Part shown: one piece after another, positions 19,600 to 30,669 of the stretch | How positions within the stretch are numbered: position 1 is the first letter of the stretch | Layout of the letters: each line of letters opens with the position of its first letter | Assembly (NCBI RefSeq): GCF_013364235.1 | Contig: NZ_CP054919.1 | Span: 1,320,477-1,384,476, forward strand | Length of the DNA stretch: 64,000 nt | Direction: 5' to 3' | From: Kitasatospora sp. NA04385 | Lineage (GTDB): Bacteria > Actinomycetota > Actinomycetes > Streptomycetales > Streptomycetaceae | Notes under the pieces: generated by a model | The model's database searches: none | What the model was told of the DNA's origin: nothing | What the model saw: the letters and a program-made list of their open reading frames with translations, nothing else | Program-made: the position numbers and the translations under genes

Positions 19600-20406
19600 T
19601 CAGGACCGCTGGCAGCGCGGGCACCAGAACAGGTTCCGGGCGGCCAGCTCCTCGGTGCGGACCGGGGTCGCGCAGACCAGGCAGGGCTGGTCGTGCCGCC
19701 GGTAGACGTACACCTCGCCGCCGTGGTCGTCCACCCGGGGCGGGCGGCCCATCGCCTCGGGGGTGTGCTCGGGGCGGACGGTGTCGATCCGGCCGGCGGC
19801 CACGCCGTCGCGCATCAGGGCGACCAGGTCCGTCCAGATCGCGTCCCACTCGGGGCGGGAGAGGTCGCGGCCGGGGCGGTGCGGGCTGATGCCGAGCCGG
19901 AACAGCACCTCGGCGCGGTACACGTTGCCGACGCCGGCCAGCACCTTCTGGTCCATCAGCAGGGCGGCGACCGTGCTGCCGCTGCGGGAGATCCGCCGCC
20001 AGGCCGCGTCGCCCGCGTCGCCCGGGCGCAGCGGGTCCGGCCCGAGGCGGCGGTGGACGGCGGCCTTCTCCTCGGGGGTGAGCAGTTCGCAGGCGGTCGG
20101 ACCGCGCAGCTCGGCGTAGCCGGTGTCGTTCACCATCCGCAGCCGGACCTGGCCGACCGGGTCCGGGGCGGCCCCCGCGCCGAACCGGTACGTCCCGTAC
20201 AGCCCCAGGTGCACGTGCAGCCACTGCTCGCCGAAGCCCAGGAACAGGTGCTTGCCGTGCGCCTGCGCCTCGTCCAGCACCCGCCCGTCGATCAGCGCGG
20301 CCCCCTCCGCGAAGCGGCCCTGCGGGCTGGACACCCGCACCGGGCGCCCCCCGAACAGCTCGTCGTGCCGCCCGGCCAGGCGGTGGATCACATGCCCCTC
20401 GGGCAC
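19600..20406 (-). CDS. nei: Endonuclease VIII-like DNA glycosylase (Fpg/Nei family)
   Basis: Removes oxidised bases and nicks the abasic site. The 268-residue protein begins (M)PEGHVIHRLA, giving the catalytic Pro2/Glu3. Lys52 (HGKHLF) is the conserved beta-hairpin lysine, GVGNVYRAEVLF is the helix-two-turn-helix, and the C-terminal CxxC...CxxC zinc finger (CLVC ... CPRC) is complete. GTG 20406 is selected because only this start places Pro at position 2, and GAGGAG lies 9 nt upstream. Probably the Nei2 subgroup common in actinobacteria. Convergent or separate from its neighbours; no operon partner is evident. Confidence 0.93.
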   Translation of the reverse strand: MPEGHVIHRLAGRHDELFGGRPVRVSSPQGRFAEGAALIDGRVLDEAQAHGKHLFLGFGEQWLHVHLGLYGTYRFGAGAAPDPVGQVRLRMVNDTGYAELRGPTACELLTPEEKAAVHRRLGPDPLRPGDAGDAAWRRISRSGSTVAALLMDQKVLAGVGNVYRAEVLFRLGISPHRPGRDLSRPEWDAIWTDLVALMRDGVAAGRIDTVRPEHTPEAMGRPPRVDDHGGEVYVYRRHDQPCLVCATPVRTEELAARNLFWCPRCQRS

Positions 20407-20483
20407 CGGCGTCAGCTCCTCGATCGTGATGGTCGCGAGGAGTCCATTCTCCCAGGGCGCTCGGACAACCGGGACGGCCCGGC

Positions 20484-21050
20484 TCAGAGGGCGGTGGCGG
20501 CCTCGCACAGGGCGGCCAGCTCGGTCAGCGCCAGGGCGGTGAAGTCCTGGCCGGGGCGGGCGGTCCAGCGGGCGAGGGCGGTGCGCAGGGCGAGCAGGGT
20601 GAGTTCGGCGGTGAGGACGGCGGCCTGCTCGGGCACGCCGCGCTCGCGCAGGGCGCCGGTGAGGGCGGTGGCGAGGGCCTCCCGCTTGAGCAGTTCGCGC
20701 TCGGTCAGCTCGGGGTTGGCGGCGACCACCTGCTGGCGCTCGCGGACCGTCCCGTGGCGCTCGGCGGTGAAGGCCTGCGCGCCGGCGGCGGCCAGGGCGG
20801 CCTCGGCGGCCCGCCGCGGGCCCGCCCCGGGCGGGGCGGCGGCCACCGCGCCGGTGAGCAGCCGGGCCAGGGCGTCGCCGCCGGAGAGCACCTCGCGCTT
20901 GTCCGCGAAGTGCCGGAAGAAGGTGCTCTTGGCCAGGCCCGCGCGCTCGGCGATCTCGGCGACGGTGGTGCGGTCGTAGCCCTGCCGGACGAAGAGCTCC
21001 AGCGCGGCGCGCTCCAGCCGTCCGCGGGCGTTCGGGTCCCATCTGGCCAT
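20484..21050 (-). CDS. TetR-family repressor
   Basis: A 188-residue regulator with the TetR helix-turn-helix at residues 28-55 (TTVAEIAERAGLAKSTFFRHFADKREVL) and an Ala/Leu-rich ligand domain. It diverges from an SDR-type gene with 93 bp between the starts. That region contains two 23-bp palindromes, presumably its operators, so it should repress both itself and the neighbour. Ligand unknown; family precedent would suggest a hydrophobic or electrophilic compound acted on by the neighbouring oxidoreductase. Confidence 0.92.
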   Translation of the reverse strand: MARWDPNARGRLERAALELFVRQGYDRTTVAEIAERAGLAKSTFFRHFADKREVLSGGDALARLLTGAVAAAPPGAGPRRAAEAALAAAGAQAFTAERHGTVRERQQVVAANPELTERELLKREALATALTGALRERGVPEQAAVLTAELTLLALRTALARWTARPGQDFTALALTELAALCEAATAL

Positions 21051-21064
21051 GATCCGGATTCTAC

Positions 21065-21087
21065 GTGACGGGACATGGTCGCATCAC
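21065..21087. promoter_or_regulatory. TetR operator 1 (23-bp imperfect palindrome)
   Basis: GTGACGGGAC-ATG-GTCGCATCAC: two 10-bp half-sites matching the second operator in 19 of 23 positions. It lies 15 bp in front of the TetR start codon. Confidence 0.75.
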
Positions 21088-21105
21088 CGGGCCCGGCGGG
21101 CTATC

Positions 21106-21128
21106 GTGATGGGACAAGGTCTCATCAC
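21106..21128. promoter_or_regulatory. TetR operator 2 (23-bp near-perfect palindrome)
   Basis: GTGATGGGAC-AAG-GTCTCATCAC: half-sites complementary in 9 of 10 positions. It lies immediately before the SDR ribosome binding site, 41 bp centre to centre from operator 1, which is close to four helical turns. Confidence 0.8.
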
Positions 21129-21143
21129 TCGGAGGTCCCTCCC

Positions 21144-22046
21144 ATGCACGTCTTCGTCACCGGAGCCAGCGGCCACCTCGGCTCCGCCCTCGTCCCCGAC
21201 CTGCTCGCCGCCGGCCACCGGGTCACCGGCCTGGCCCGCTCCGACGCCTCCGCCGCCGCGCTCACCGCCCTCGGCGCGGAGGTCCGGCGCGGCGACCTCG
21301 ACGACCTGGACGGCCTGCGGGCCGCCGCCGCGGCCGCCGACGGCGTGGTGCACCTGGCCTTCAAGCACGAGGCGATGCTCGGCGGCGACTACGCCGGCGC
21401 GATGGCCGACGACCTGAAGGCCGTCCGGGCGCTGACCGAGGCGCTGGCCGGCACCGACAAGCCGCTGGTCGGCACCGGCGGGGCGGGCGTCGGCGGGGCG
21501 CCCGGCGTGGTCTCCGTGGAGAGCCGGGTCACCCCGGGCGCACCGCGCACCGAGGCCGAGCGGGTGATCGTCGACGCGGCCGCCGACGGGGTGCGCTCCA
21601 GCGTCGTCCGGCTCCCCCCGGTGGTGCACAGCCCGCTCGACCGGCACGGCTTCGTCCCCACCCTGATCCGGATCGCCCGCACCACCGGCACCTCGGGTTA
21701 CCTGGGCGAGGGCACCAACCGCTGGCCCGCCGTCCACACCCTGGACGCCGCCCGCCTCTACCGGCTCGCCCTCGAACACGCCCCGGCCGGCACCCGCCTG
21801 CACGCCGTCGACGACGAGGGCGTGCCCTTCCGCGAGATCGCCGAACGCATCGGCATCCGGCTCGGCCTCCCCACCGCCCCCGTCGAGGAGGACCGCGCCG
21901 CCGAGCACTTCGGCTTCCTGTCCTTCCTCGTCCCGCTCGACATGCCCGCCTCCGCCGAGGCGACCCGCGCCCTGCTCGACTGGCGGCCCGCGCACCCGGG
22001 CCTGCTCGACGACCTCGACCAGGACCACTACTTCACCGAGGACTGA
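21144..22046 (+). CDS. NAD(P)-dependent SDR/epimerase-like protein
   Basis: A 300-residue extended short-chain dehydrogenase/NmrA-like protein. The Rossmann motif TGASGHLGSAL occupies residues 6-16. A VVHLAFKH segment follows, and the canonical YxxxK of true dehydrogenases is not obvious. The C-terminal part (LDAARLYRLALEHAPAGTRLHAVDDEG) is typical of sugar-epimerase-like family members annotated as 'NAD-dependent epimerase/dehydratase'. ATG 21144 has GGAGG 8 nt upstream. The divergent TetR regulator and the operator directly before the ribosome binding site indicate an inducible gene. Substrate unknown. Confidence 0.85.
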   Translation: MHVFVTGASGHLGSALVPDLLAAGHRVTGLARSDASAAALTALGAEVRRGDLDDLDGLRAAAAAADGVVHLAFKHEAMLGGDYAGAMADDLKAVRALTEALAGTDKPLVGTGGAGVGGAPGVVSVESRVTPGAPRTEAERVIVDAAADGVRSSVVRLPPVVHSPLDRHGFVPTLIRIARTTGTSGYLGEGTNRWPAVHTLDAARLYRLALEHAPAGTRLHAVDDEGVPFREIAERIGIRLGLPTAPVEEDRAAEHFGFLSFLVPLDMPASAEATRALLDWRPAHPGLLDDLDQDHYFTED

Positions 22047-22071
22047 CCCCCGTCGGCCCGGCGGCGGCGCC

Positions 22072-22899
22072 TCAGCGTGCCTGCAGCCGGCTCAGGATCG
22101 CCTGGTCCAGGGCCGCCGCCGTCTCCGGCACGCTCAGGTTGGAGTTGTCGATGATCGGCAGCCCCGAGGTGCGCCAGCCGGCCATCCGGCCGTGGATGCG
22201 GGCCACCTCGTCGTCGGAGAGGCGGCGGTTGCCGGAGCGTTCGGCGTTGCGGCTCAGGACGCGGTCGAGGCCGGGGAGCAGGACGACCGGGATCATGCCG
22301 GGGCCGATGTGGCGCTTCCAGCCGCCGAGGCCGATGGCGGGGCGGTCGGGGAAGACCGCGTCGTCGATGATGCAGGAGATGCCGTTGGCGAGGTAGTTGC
22401 GGCAGGCGAAGCCGCAGGTGCGGCGGGCCAGCCGGTACTGGGCCTCGGAGTCGGTGTTCCAGCCGGACTGCGGGTTGGCGAAGCCGGACTGGACCCACTC
22501 GCGGACGTCGTCGAGGCTGATGTGCGCGGTGGGGGTGGGACGGCGCTCGGCCCAGTAGCGGGCGACGGTGGTCTTCCCGGCGCCGGCCGCGCCGATCAGC
22601 AGCACGGCGATCGGGCCGACCGGCAGCGGCGCGGGGAGCGCGGGCTGCGGCGGCGGGGCGGGCAGTTGGACGGTCGTCCCGGTGGGGAGCAGGAAGTGCC
22701 CGGTGCCGCCGGGGGCGACCGGGGGGACGGCCTTGAGCGGGACGGTGGGCCGGTCGGGCCCGGACCCGGCCGGTCCGAGCGTCGGCATCGCCTGGAGGGA
22801 CCCGGGGTACGGCGGCTGGTGGCCCGTCGGATGCGGGGCGACAGCCGGACGGGGCGGCACCTGGCCCCCCGCGTGCTGGTGCTGCGCGTACTGGCTCAC
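22072..22899 (-). CDS. P-loop kinase-like ATPase with Pro-rich N-terminal tail
   Basis: A 275-residue protein: residues 1-95 are disordered and rich in Pro, Gly and His (SQYAQHQHAGGQVPPRPAV...), followed by a zeta-toxin/polynucleotide-kinase-like P-loop domain. Walker A is GAAGAGKTT (103-111), then SLDDVREWVQSGFANPQS, IIDDAVFPDRP and a lid-like RNAERSGNRRLSDDEVARIHGRM. It probably phosphorylates a small molecule or nucleic acid end; target unknown. GTG 22899 is preferred over GTG 22905 because GGGAGG then has a 5-nt spacing. It follows aroQ after a terminator. Confidence 0.8.
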   Translation of the reverse strand: MSQYAQHQHAGGQVPPRPAVAPHPTGHQPPYPGSLQAMPTLGPAGSGPDRPTVPLKAVPPVAPGGTGHFLLPTGTTVQLPAPPPQPALPAPLPVGPIAVLLIGAAGAGKTTVARYWAERRPTPTAHISLDDVREWVQSGFANPQSGWNTDSEAQYRLARRTCGFACRNYLANGISCIIDDAVFPDRPAIGLGGWKRHIGPGMIPVVLLPGLDRVLSRNAERSGNRRLSDDEVARIHGRMAGWRTSGLPIIDNSNLSVPETAAALDQAILSRLQAR

Positions 22900-22929
22900 C
22901 GTCACCTCCCTGCGCCGAATGTACACGTG

Positions 22930-22963
22930 GGCCCGGTGGCGGGCACAAGTCCGCCACCGGGCC
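22930..22963 (-). terminator. Terminator downstream of aroQ
   Basis: A perfect 13-bp inverted repeat (22930-22942, GGCCCGGTGGCGG, with 22951-22963) and 8-nt loop, directly after the aroQ stop. It closes the aroC-aroK-aroB-aroQ unit. Confidence 0.8.
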
Positions 22964-22971
22964 GGGCGCCG

Positions 22972-25028
<2,057 letters not shown>

Positions 25029-25032
<4 letters not shown>

Positions 25033-26213
25033 CGGATGATCAGGTTCTCGAGGTAGGACTCGACGTTGCGGCGGGTCTCGGAGACGTTGTCGCCGCCGAA
25101 CTTCTCCGCCACCGCGTCCGCCAGGACCAGCGCCACCATCGCCTCGGCGACGATGCCGGCCGCCGGGACGGCGCACACGTCGGAGCGCTGGTGGTGCGCC
25201 TTGGCGGGCTCGCCGGTGCGCACGTCCAGGGTCTGCAGGGCGCGCGGGACGGTCGCGATCGGCTTCATCGCGGCGCGCACCCGCAGCAGCTCGCCGGTGG
25301 ACAGGCCGCCCTCGGTGCCGCCGGAGCGGCCGGAGGTGCGCTTGACGCCCTCCGGCGTCGGGACGATCTCGTCGTGCGCCTGGGAGCCGGGCACCCGGGC
25401 CAGCTCGAAGCCGTCGCCGACCTCGACGCCCTTGATCGCCTGGATGCCCATCAGCGCGGCCGCGAGGCGGGCGTCCAGGCGGCGGTCCCAGTGCACGTGC
25501 GAGCCGAGGCCGACCGGCACCCCGTACGCCAGCACCTCGACCACGCCGCCGAGGGTGTCGCCGTCCTTGTGGGCCTGGTCGATCTCGGCCACCATCGCCT
25601 TGGACGCGTCGGCGTCCAGGCAGCGCACCGGGTCCTCGTCCAGGCGGGCCTCGTCGGCGGGCAGCGGCAGCACGCCGGCCGGGGCCTTGGCGGCGGCCAG
25701 CTCGACCACGTGGCTGACGATCTCGATGCCGCAGGTCTCCTTGAGGTAGGAGCGGGCGACCGCACCGAGCGCGACCCGGGCCGCGGTCTCCCGGGCGCTG
25801 GCGCGCTCCAGGATCGGCCGGGCCTCCTCGATCGAGTACTTCTGCATGCCCGCCAGGTCGGCGTGGCCGGGGCGCGGACGGGTCAGCGCCTCGTTGCGGG
25901 CCAGGCCCGCGAGCACCTCGGGGTCGACCGGGTCGGCCGACATGACCTGCTCCCACTTCGGCCACTCGGTGTTGCCGACCATGACCGCCACCGGGGAGCC
26001 CATGGTCTCGCCGTGCCGGACACCGCCGAGGAAGGTCACCTCGTCCTGCTCGAACTTCATCCGCGCGCCACGGCCGTAGCCGAGCCGCCGGCGGGCCAGC
26101 GCGTCGGCCACCATGGCGGTGGTGACCGGCACCCCGGCCGGCAGGCCCTCCAGCGTCGCGACCAGAGCGGGGCCGTGCGACTCCCCCGCCGTGAGCCAGC
26201 GCAAGCTACCCAC
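25029..26213 (-). CDS. aroC: Chorismate synthase
   Basis: Forms chorismate from EPSP with reduced FMN. The 394-residue protein starts [16 protein letters not shown] and contains [36 protein letters not shown] and [15 protein letters not shown], all family signatures. GTG 26213 is fixed by AAGGAG 6 nt upstream; the frame runs further but the additional sequence is Arg-rich and non-family. First gene of its operon, with its promoter presumably in the 210-bp gap to aroE. Confidence 0.97.
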
Positions 26214-26423
26214 CGAAAGCTCCTTCGTCAGCGGCCCGCGCCGTGAACGGCGGCCGGCCCGGCGTCTCGTCCTGCCCGGCCGCGGGAGCGCGGCGGGTCG
26301 AACTCCGATCCTTTCACGTCCCACAGGTCACCGGGGCCCCGGTCCGCTTGGCGGACAGCGAACGTCCGGAAGTGGACACCCGGTGGGGACGGCGGAGGCG
26401 GGCACCGGGAACGGGCGGCCGCG

Positions 26424-27251
26424 TCAGTGCGCGAGCGCCGCCTCCCCGGCGGTCCGCATCCTCGCCAGCGGGCCTCGCCGCACGCCGGTGAACCGCTCGA
26501 ACTGCAGCACCGCCTGGTGCACCAGCAGGTCGAGCCCGCCCAGCACGGTGCCGCCGCGCTCCTGGCAGACCGCGGCCAGCCTGGTCGGCCACGGGTGGTA
26601 CAGCACGTCGAACAGCACGCCGGGCGCCGCCGTCAGCCGGTCCGCGAAGTCGTCGGTCGCCCCGACCGGCGTGGTGGAGACGGTCAGCGGCCCGTCCAGC
26701 GCCCGCGCGCCGTCCGCCCAGTCCGCGGTGCGCACCGCCACGCCCAGCCGCTCCCCCAGCTCCCGCATCTCGGCGGCCCGCGCGGCGCTGCGCACGTACG
26801 CGGTCACCTCGCCGTCGCAGATCTGGGCCAGCGCGGCCAGCGCGGAGGAGGCGGTGGCCCCGGCACCGAGCACCGCGGCCGACCCGACCCGCTCGACGCC
26901 GCGCTCGCGCAGCGCGTTGACCAGGCCGGGGACGTCGGTGTTGTCGCCGTGCCGCCGCCCGTCGCGGTCGATCACCACGGTGTTGACGGCGTCCACCGCG
27001 CGGGCGGCGTCGCTGACGGTGTCCAGCAGCGGGCGGATCGCCCGCTTGAGCGGCATGGTCAGCGACAGACCGGCCCACTGCGCGGGGTCGAGCCCGGTGA
27101 CGAATTCCGCCAGTGTCGATTCGTCGATCTCGTACCGGCCGTACCGCCAGTCGGTGAGCCCGAGTGCGGCGTAGCCGGCCTCGTGCAGGACCGGGGAGAG
27201 CGAGTGCGCGATCGGCGAGCCGAGCACGGCGGCCCGGTGCGGGGTGGTCAC
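26424..27251 (-). CDS. aroE: Shikimate dehydrogenase
   Basis: NADPH-dependent reduction of 3-dehydroshikimate. The 275-residue protein has GSPIAHSLSPVLHEAGYAALGL (substrate domain), LSLTMPLKRAI with the catalytic Lys, GDNTDVPG and the nucleotide-binding GAGATASSALAAL. In the start segment AVLGSPIAHSLSP the two shikimate-binding serines are present. GTG 27251 overlaps the stop of the acetyltransferase gene (GTGA), so aroE is third in an ABC-GNAT-aroE unit rather than in the aroC operon. Confidence 0.95.
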   Translation of the reverse strand: MTTPHRAAVLGSPIAHSLSPVLHEAGYAALGLTDWRYGRYEIDESTLAEFVTGLDPAQWAGLSLTMPLKRAIRPLLDTVSDAARAVDAVNTVVIDRDGRRHGDNTDVPGLVNALRERGVERVGSAAVLGAGATASSALAALAQICDGEVTAYVRSAARAAEMRELGERLGVAVRTADWADGARALDGPLTVSTTPVGATDDFADRLTAAPGVLFDVLYHPWPTRLAAVCQERGGTVLGGLDLLVHQAVLQFERFTGVRRGPLARMRTAGEAALAH

Positions 27252-27736
27252 GTGAAGGCCTTTCGGGTGGTGCGGGCGGTGCGGTGCAGGTAGATGTCTA
27301 CCTGGTCCTCGGCCTCCAGCGCGAAGCCGTGCCGCTCGTACAGCCGCCGGGCCGGGCTGCCCCGCAGCACGTTCAACCGGACGGCCAGGCCCTCGGCGTC
27401 CGCCCGGGCCAGCGCCCGGCGCAGCACGGCGGTGCCCAGGCCGCGGCCGTGCAGCGCCGGGTCGAGGTAGAAGTGCTCCAGCAGCAGGGTGCCGGGCCGC
27501 TCGTCGGGGGCGAGCGCCAGGCAGCCGGCCGGCGCGGGCGACGGCGGCCCGGCCAGCTCGACCACCCGGGTGTGCTCGGGCCGGTACGCGTCGCGCATCC
27601 GCTGCCGGACGCGGTGCTCGTCGTAGCGGCCGAGGCGTTCCAGGTCGGGGCGCATCGCCCGGGCCCGCAGCTCGACCAGCGGTTCCAGGTCGGCGGCGGT
27701 GGCGGGGCGCAGCGTCCAGGCGGGGGCGGTGGTCAC
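27248..27736 (-). CDS. GNAT-family N-acetyltransferase
   Basis: A 162-residue acetyltransferase: TLRPATAADLEPLVELRARAM at the start, FYLDPALHGRGLGTAVLRRAL (acetyl-CoA motif A, RGxG) in the middle and RLNVLRGSPARRLYERHGF at the end. Substrate unknown. It overlaps the upstream ABC ATPase gene (GTGA) and the downstream aroE (GTGA), so the three are translated together. Confidence 0.9.
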   Translation of the reverse strand: MTTAPAWTLRPATAADLEPLVELRARAMRPDLERLGRYDEHRVRQRMRDAYRPEHTRVVELAGPPSPAPAGCLALAPDERPGTLLLEHFYLDPALHGRGLGTAVLRRALARADAEGLAVRLNVLRGSPARRLYERHGFALEAEDQVDIYLHRTARTTRKAFT

Positions 27737-28557
27737 TCGGTGCCCCGGCGGGTGCGGGCGGACCAGCGGCCCTCGCTGTGGGCGATCCGGATGGGGTGGC
27801 GGAAGCACTCGGAGACCAGCTCGGTGGTCAGCACCTCGGTGGCGGGGCCGGCCGCGGTGGTCAGGCCGTCGCGCAGCAGCAGGGCGTGGCTGGTGGTCTC
27901 GGGGAGCTCCTCCAGGTGGTGGGTGACCAGCACGGACGCCACCTCGGGGTAGCGGGCGCGCAGTTCGTCCAGGCTCTCCAGGAGCTGTTCGCGGGCGGTG
28001 AGGTCGAGCCCGGTGGCGGGCTCGTCGAGTAGCAGCAGCCGGGGTTCGGGCATCAGCGCGCGGGCGATCAGGACGCGGCCGCGCTCGCCCTGGGAGAGCG
28101 TGGTCCAGGGGTTCTCGGCGCGGTGCGCGATGCCCAGGGTGCGGATCAGCTCCTCGGCGTGGTCGAGCTGTTCGGCGGTGGGCTTGTGCCACAGGTCGGG
28201 CTCGATGGTCTGGGTGGTGCCGGTCAGCACGACCTGGCGGACCGTCAGCGGGGAGCGCAGCGGGTGGCGCGGGTTGACGTGCCCGAGGTGCGCGCGCAGC
28301 TCCCGGACGTCGACCCGGCCGAGCTGCCGTCCCAGCACCTTCACGGTGCCGGCGGTGGGGTGCTCGACGGCGCCGAGCAGCGACAGCAGGGTGCTCTTGC
28401 CCGCGCCGTTGGCCCCGAGCACCGCCCAGTGCTCCCCGGCCCGGACGGTCAGTGACACGTCACGCAACAGGTACTGCCCACCCCGCACCACGTCGACGTG
28501 GGCGGCCTCCAGCAGGGCGGGCTCGGGCAGGTGCGGCGCGTTCTCCGGTGTCTCCAT
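27733..28557 (-). CDS. ABC transporter ATP-binding protein without a permease partner
   Basis: A 274-residue single ATPase domain: Walker A GANGAGKST, Q-loop region, signature LSQGERGRV (variant of LSGGQ), Walker B LLLLDEPATGLD and switch His in VTHHLEEL. No membrane component lies nearby, so it may serve an unlinked permease or be a soluble ABC protein (YlmA-like). ATG 28557 is preferred; a GTG three codons upstream is possible. First gene of the unit that ends with aroE. Confidence 0.9.
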   Translation of the reverse strand: METPENAPHLPEPALLEAAHVDVVRGGQYLLRDVSLTVRAGEHWAVLGANGAGKSTLLSLLGAVEHPTAGTVKVLGRQLGRVDVRELRAHLGHVNPRHPLRSPLTVRQVVLTGTTQTIEPDLWHKPTAEQLDHAEELIRTLGIAHRAENPWTTLSQGERGRVLIARALMPEPRLLLLDEPATGLDLTAREQLLESLDELRARYPEVASVLVTHHLEELPETTSHALLLRDGLTTAAGPATEVLTTELVSECFRHPIRIAHSEGRWSARTRRGTE

Positions 28558-28632
28558 CCGGATCACGCTACCCGCCCCACCCGGCCGCCCCGCAAAGCCG
28601 TATCGGCCACCGGACGGCCCGCCGTGCTCAGG

Positions 28633-30549
28633 TCAGGACGTGCAGACCACGTGCTTGGCGTCGTACTTCATCCCGCGGGAGATGCACCAGTCCTGGGTGT
28701 TCTTGGCGTGCTCGGCGTCCGTCGCCGCGAACTTGGTCTCCGTCGGCGAAACGGCCAGCCAGTAGGCCCAGTTGCCCGGCGTCGGGTTGAGGACGGCGTC
28801 GAGCGCCTCCTCACCGGGGTTGCCGATCGGGGTCGGCGGCAGACCGGGGTTGATGTACGAGTTGTACTTGTTCGACCCGTCGTTGATCTCCGCGTCGGTC
28901 AGCTTGGTGCGGCCCAGCGAGTACTGCAGCGTGGTGTCCACTCCGAGCTTGTGCCCGGTGACGTTGGTGGTCAGCCGGTTGTACATGGCCCGGGCCATCT
29001 TGCCGAAGTCCTCGGAGTTGTTGCCCTCCGCCTGCAGGATGCTGGCCTCGGTCACCACCTCGTACGCGTTCTTCAGGCCGAGCTTCTGCGCCGCCTCGTC
29101 CAGCTTCAGGTCGCCGTACTTCTGGACGGCGTTGGCCACCATCTGCTTGAGCAGGTCCTCGGGCTTCATGCCGTCGGCGACCGAGTAGCGGGTCGGCCAG
29201 AGGAAGCCCTCCGGGTTGTTGTTGGCGTAGTCGGGCAAGCCCAGGCTGCCCGCCTGGTCCTTGGCGACCTGGGCGGTGGTGCCCGCCTGGAGCTTGAGCT
29301 TCCCGTCGATCCGCTTGTAGATGTCGGCGGCCTTCAGGCCCTCGGGGATGATCAGCGCGTTGCCGCCGTTGGACTCCACCAGCTCCTTGAAGGCCGCGGC
29401 CGCGGACATCTGGTGCTTCATGGTGTAGATGCCCGGCTGGATGCTGCGGCCGCGCGGGTCCTTCTCGTACTCGGCGCTGAACGCCTTGACGCTCTTGACC
29501 ACGCCGGCGTCCAGCAGCGCCTTGCCGATCGCGTCGCCGCCGGCGCCGTCCTTGACGGTGATGTTGACCGAGCCGCTGCCGTCGCCCTTGAAGTCCGGCG
29601 GCGGGCCGAAGTGGTCCTGGTAGAAGCCGTAGCCCCACCAGCCGGCGCCGCCCACGCCGCCGAGCAGCACCAGGGCGACCACCAGGCAGGCGCCGCTGTT
29701 GCGGCGGCCCGACTTCTTGCCCTTCTCCTTGCGCTTGCGCTCGGCCTCGCGGGAGTCGTCCTGCTCGGAGAAGAACGACCTGTCGCCGTCCCCCTCCTCG
29801 TCGAGGTACTCGTCCTCGGCCCAGTCCTCGTCCTCGTCGGCCCGCCGGTCGGCCTCCGCGGCCCGGCGCGCGGCGGACGGCCCGGCGTCGAGGGCCGCGG
29901 CCTCCGCCTCCCAGTCGATCCCGTCCGGCCCGGGGCCGCCGGCCTGCTCCGCCTGCGGCGCGGGCCGCTGCCGCACCGGCTGCTGCGGGGCCTGCGGCTG
30001 CGCCTGACCGGCGGCCGGGAAGCCCTGCGGCGGCGTGCCCTGGCCCTGGCCCTGCATCGGCTGTTGCTGCTGCTGGACGAACTGCTGCTGCCCGCCGTAC
30101 GAACCGCCCTGCTGCGGCTGGCCCTGCCCCATCGCCATCTGCTGGCCGGGCGGGAAGCCCTGCGGCACGCCCTGCTGCTGGACGAACTGCTGCTGGCCGC
30201 CGTACGACGGGCCGCCCTGCTGCTGCGGGTACCCCTGCATGCCCTGCTGCTGCACCGGCTGCTGCTGCTGGACGAACTGCTGCTGCCCGCCGTACGAGCC
30301 GCCCGGCTGCGGCATCTGCTGCTGCGGGTACCCCTGCATGCCCGGCTGCTGCTGGACGAACTGCTGCTGGCCGGCGTACGGGCCGCCCTGCTGCTGCGGG
30401 TAGCCCTGCATGCCCTGCTGCTGCACCGGCTGCTGTTGTTGCTGCTGCTGCTGGACGAACTGCTGCTGCCCGTACGGGTCCTGGGGTTGTTCGCCGGGGT
30501 ACCACGGCTGGTCGCCCTGGGAGCCGTAGCGCCCGCTCTGATCAGTCAT
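28633..30549 (-). CDS. mltG: Endolytic murein transglycosylase MltG with long Gln-rich cytoplasmic tail
   Basis: Cleaves nascent peptidoglycan strands during elongation. The 638-residue protein has a Gln/Gly/Pro-rich N-terminus (1-215) with five copies of GQQQFVQQQ and four of MQGYPQQQ, an acidic then basic linker (RKRKEKGKKSGRR), one membrane helix (about 287-310), and an extracytoplasmic YceG domain with TEASILQAEGNN and LPPTPIGNPGEEAL. In the catalytic segment E. coli has ASIVEKE; here it reads ASILQAE, so the first Glu is Gln and the second is kept. Normal MltG is about 340 residues. It follows a paralogue 120 bp upstream. Confidence 0.93.
   Translation of the reverse strand: MTDQSGRYGSQGDQPWYPGEQPQDPYGQQQFVQQQQQQQQPVQQQGMQGYPQQQGGPYAGQQQFVQQQPGMQGYPQQQMPQPGGSYGGQQQFVQQQQPVQQQGMQGYPQQQGGPSYGGQQQFVQQQGVPQGFPPGQQMAMGQGQPQQGGSYGGQQQFVQQQQQPMQGQGQGTPPQGFPAAGQAQPQAPQQPVRQRPAPQAEQAGGPGPDGIDWEAEAAALDAGPSAARRAAEADRRADEDEDWAEDEYLDEEGDGDRSFFSEQDDSREAERKRKEKGKKSGRRNSGACLVVALVLLGGVGGAGWWGYGFYQDHFGPPPDFKGDGSGSVNITVKDGAGGDAIGKALLDAGVVKSVKAFSAEYEKDPRGRSIQPGIYTMKHQMSAAAAFKELVESNGGNALIIPEGLKAADIYKRIDGKLKLQAGTTAQVAKDQAGSLGLPDYANNNPEGFLWPTRYSVADGMKPEDLLKQMVANAVQKYGDLKLDEAAQKLGLKNAYEVVTEASILQAEGNNSEDFGKMARAMYNRLTTNVTGHKLGVDTTLQYSLGRTKLTDAEINDGSNKYNSYINPGLPPTPIGNPGEEALDAVLNPTPGNWAYWLAVSPTETKFAATDAEHAKNTQDWCISRGMKYDAKHVVCTS
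30059..30476. repeat. CAG/CTG-rich repeat region encoding the MltG Gln-rich tail
   Basis: Five spaced copies of the segment CTGCTGCTGGACGAACTGCT (plus strand) separated by other CTG-rich blocks. It encodes the GQQQFVQQQ motifs. Such trinucleotide-rich DNA is prone to slippage, and the linker lengths differ between copies. Confidence 0.9.
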
Positions 30550-30669
30550 CGATCCCCTTACCGCGTCCAGGGTGCCCGTCGAACCGACGTGCTACCGGCG
30601 CAGCACGTGATGGGAGACGTTACCGTACCGCAGCGTAGCCAAATCGTCCGAAGCCGGGTGGTCCACCGT

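Noticed and set aside
26325..26345. GC palindrome ACCGGGGCCCCGGT as the aroE terminator
   Set aside because: It has no loop and sits 80 bp past the stop; too weak to call.
30059..30476. Possible CRISPR-like array from regularly spaced repeats
   Set aside because: The repeats are in frame, CAG-rich, of unequal spacing and encode protein repeats; no cas genes.
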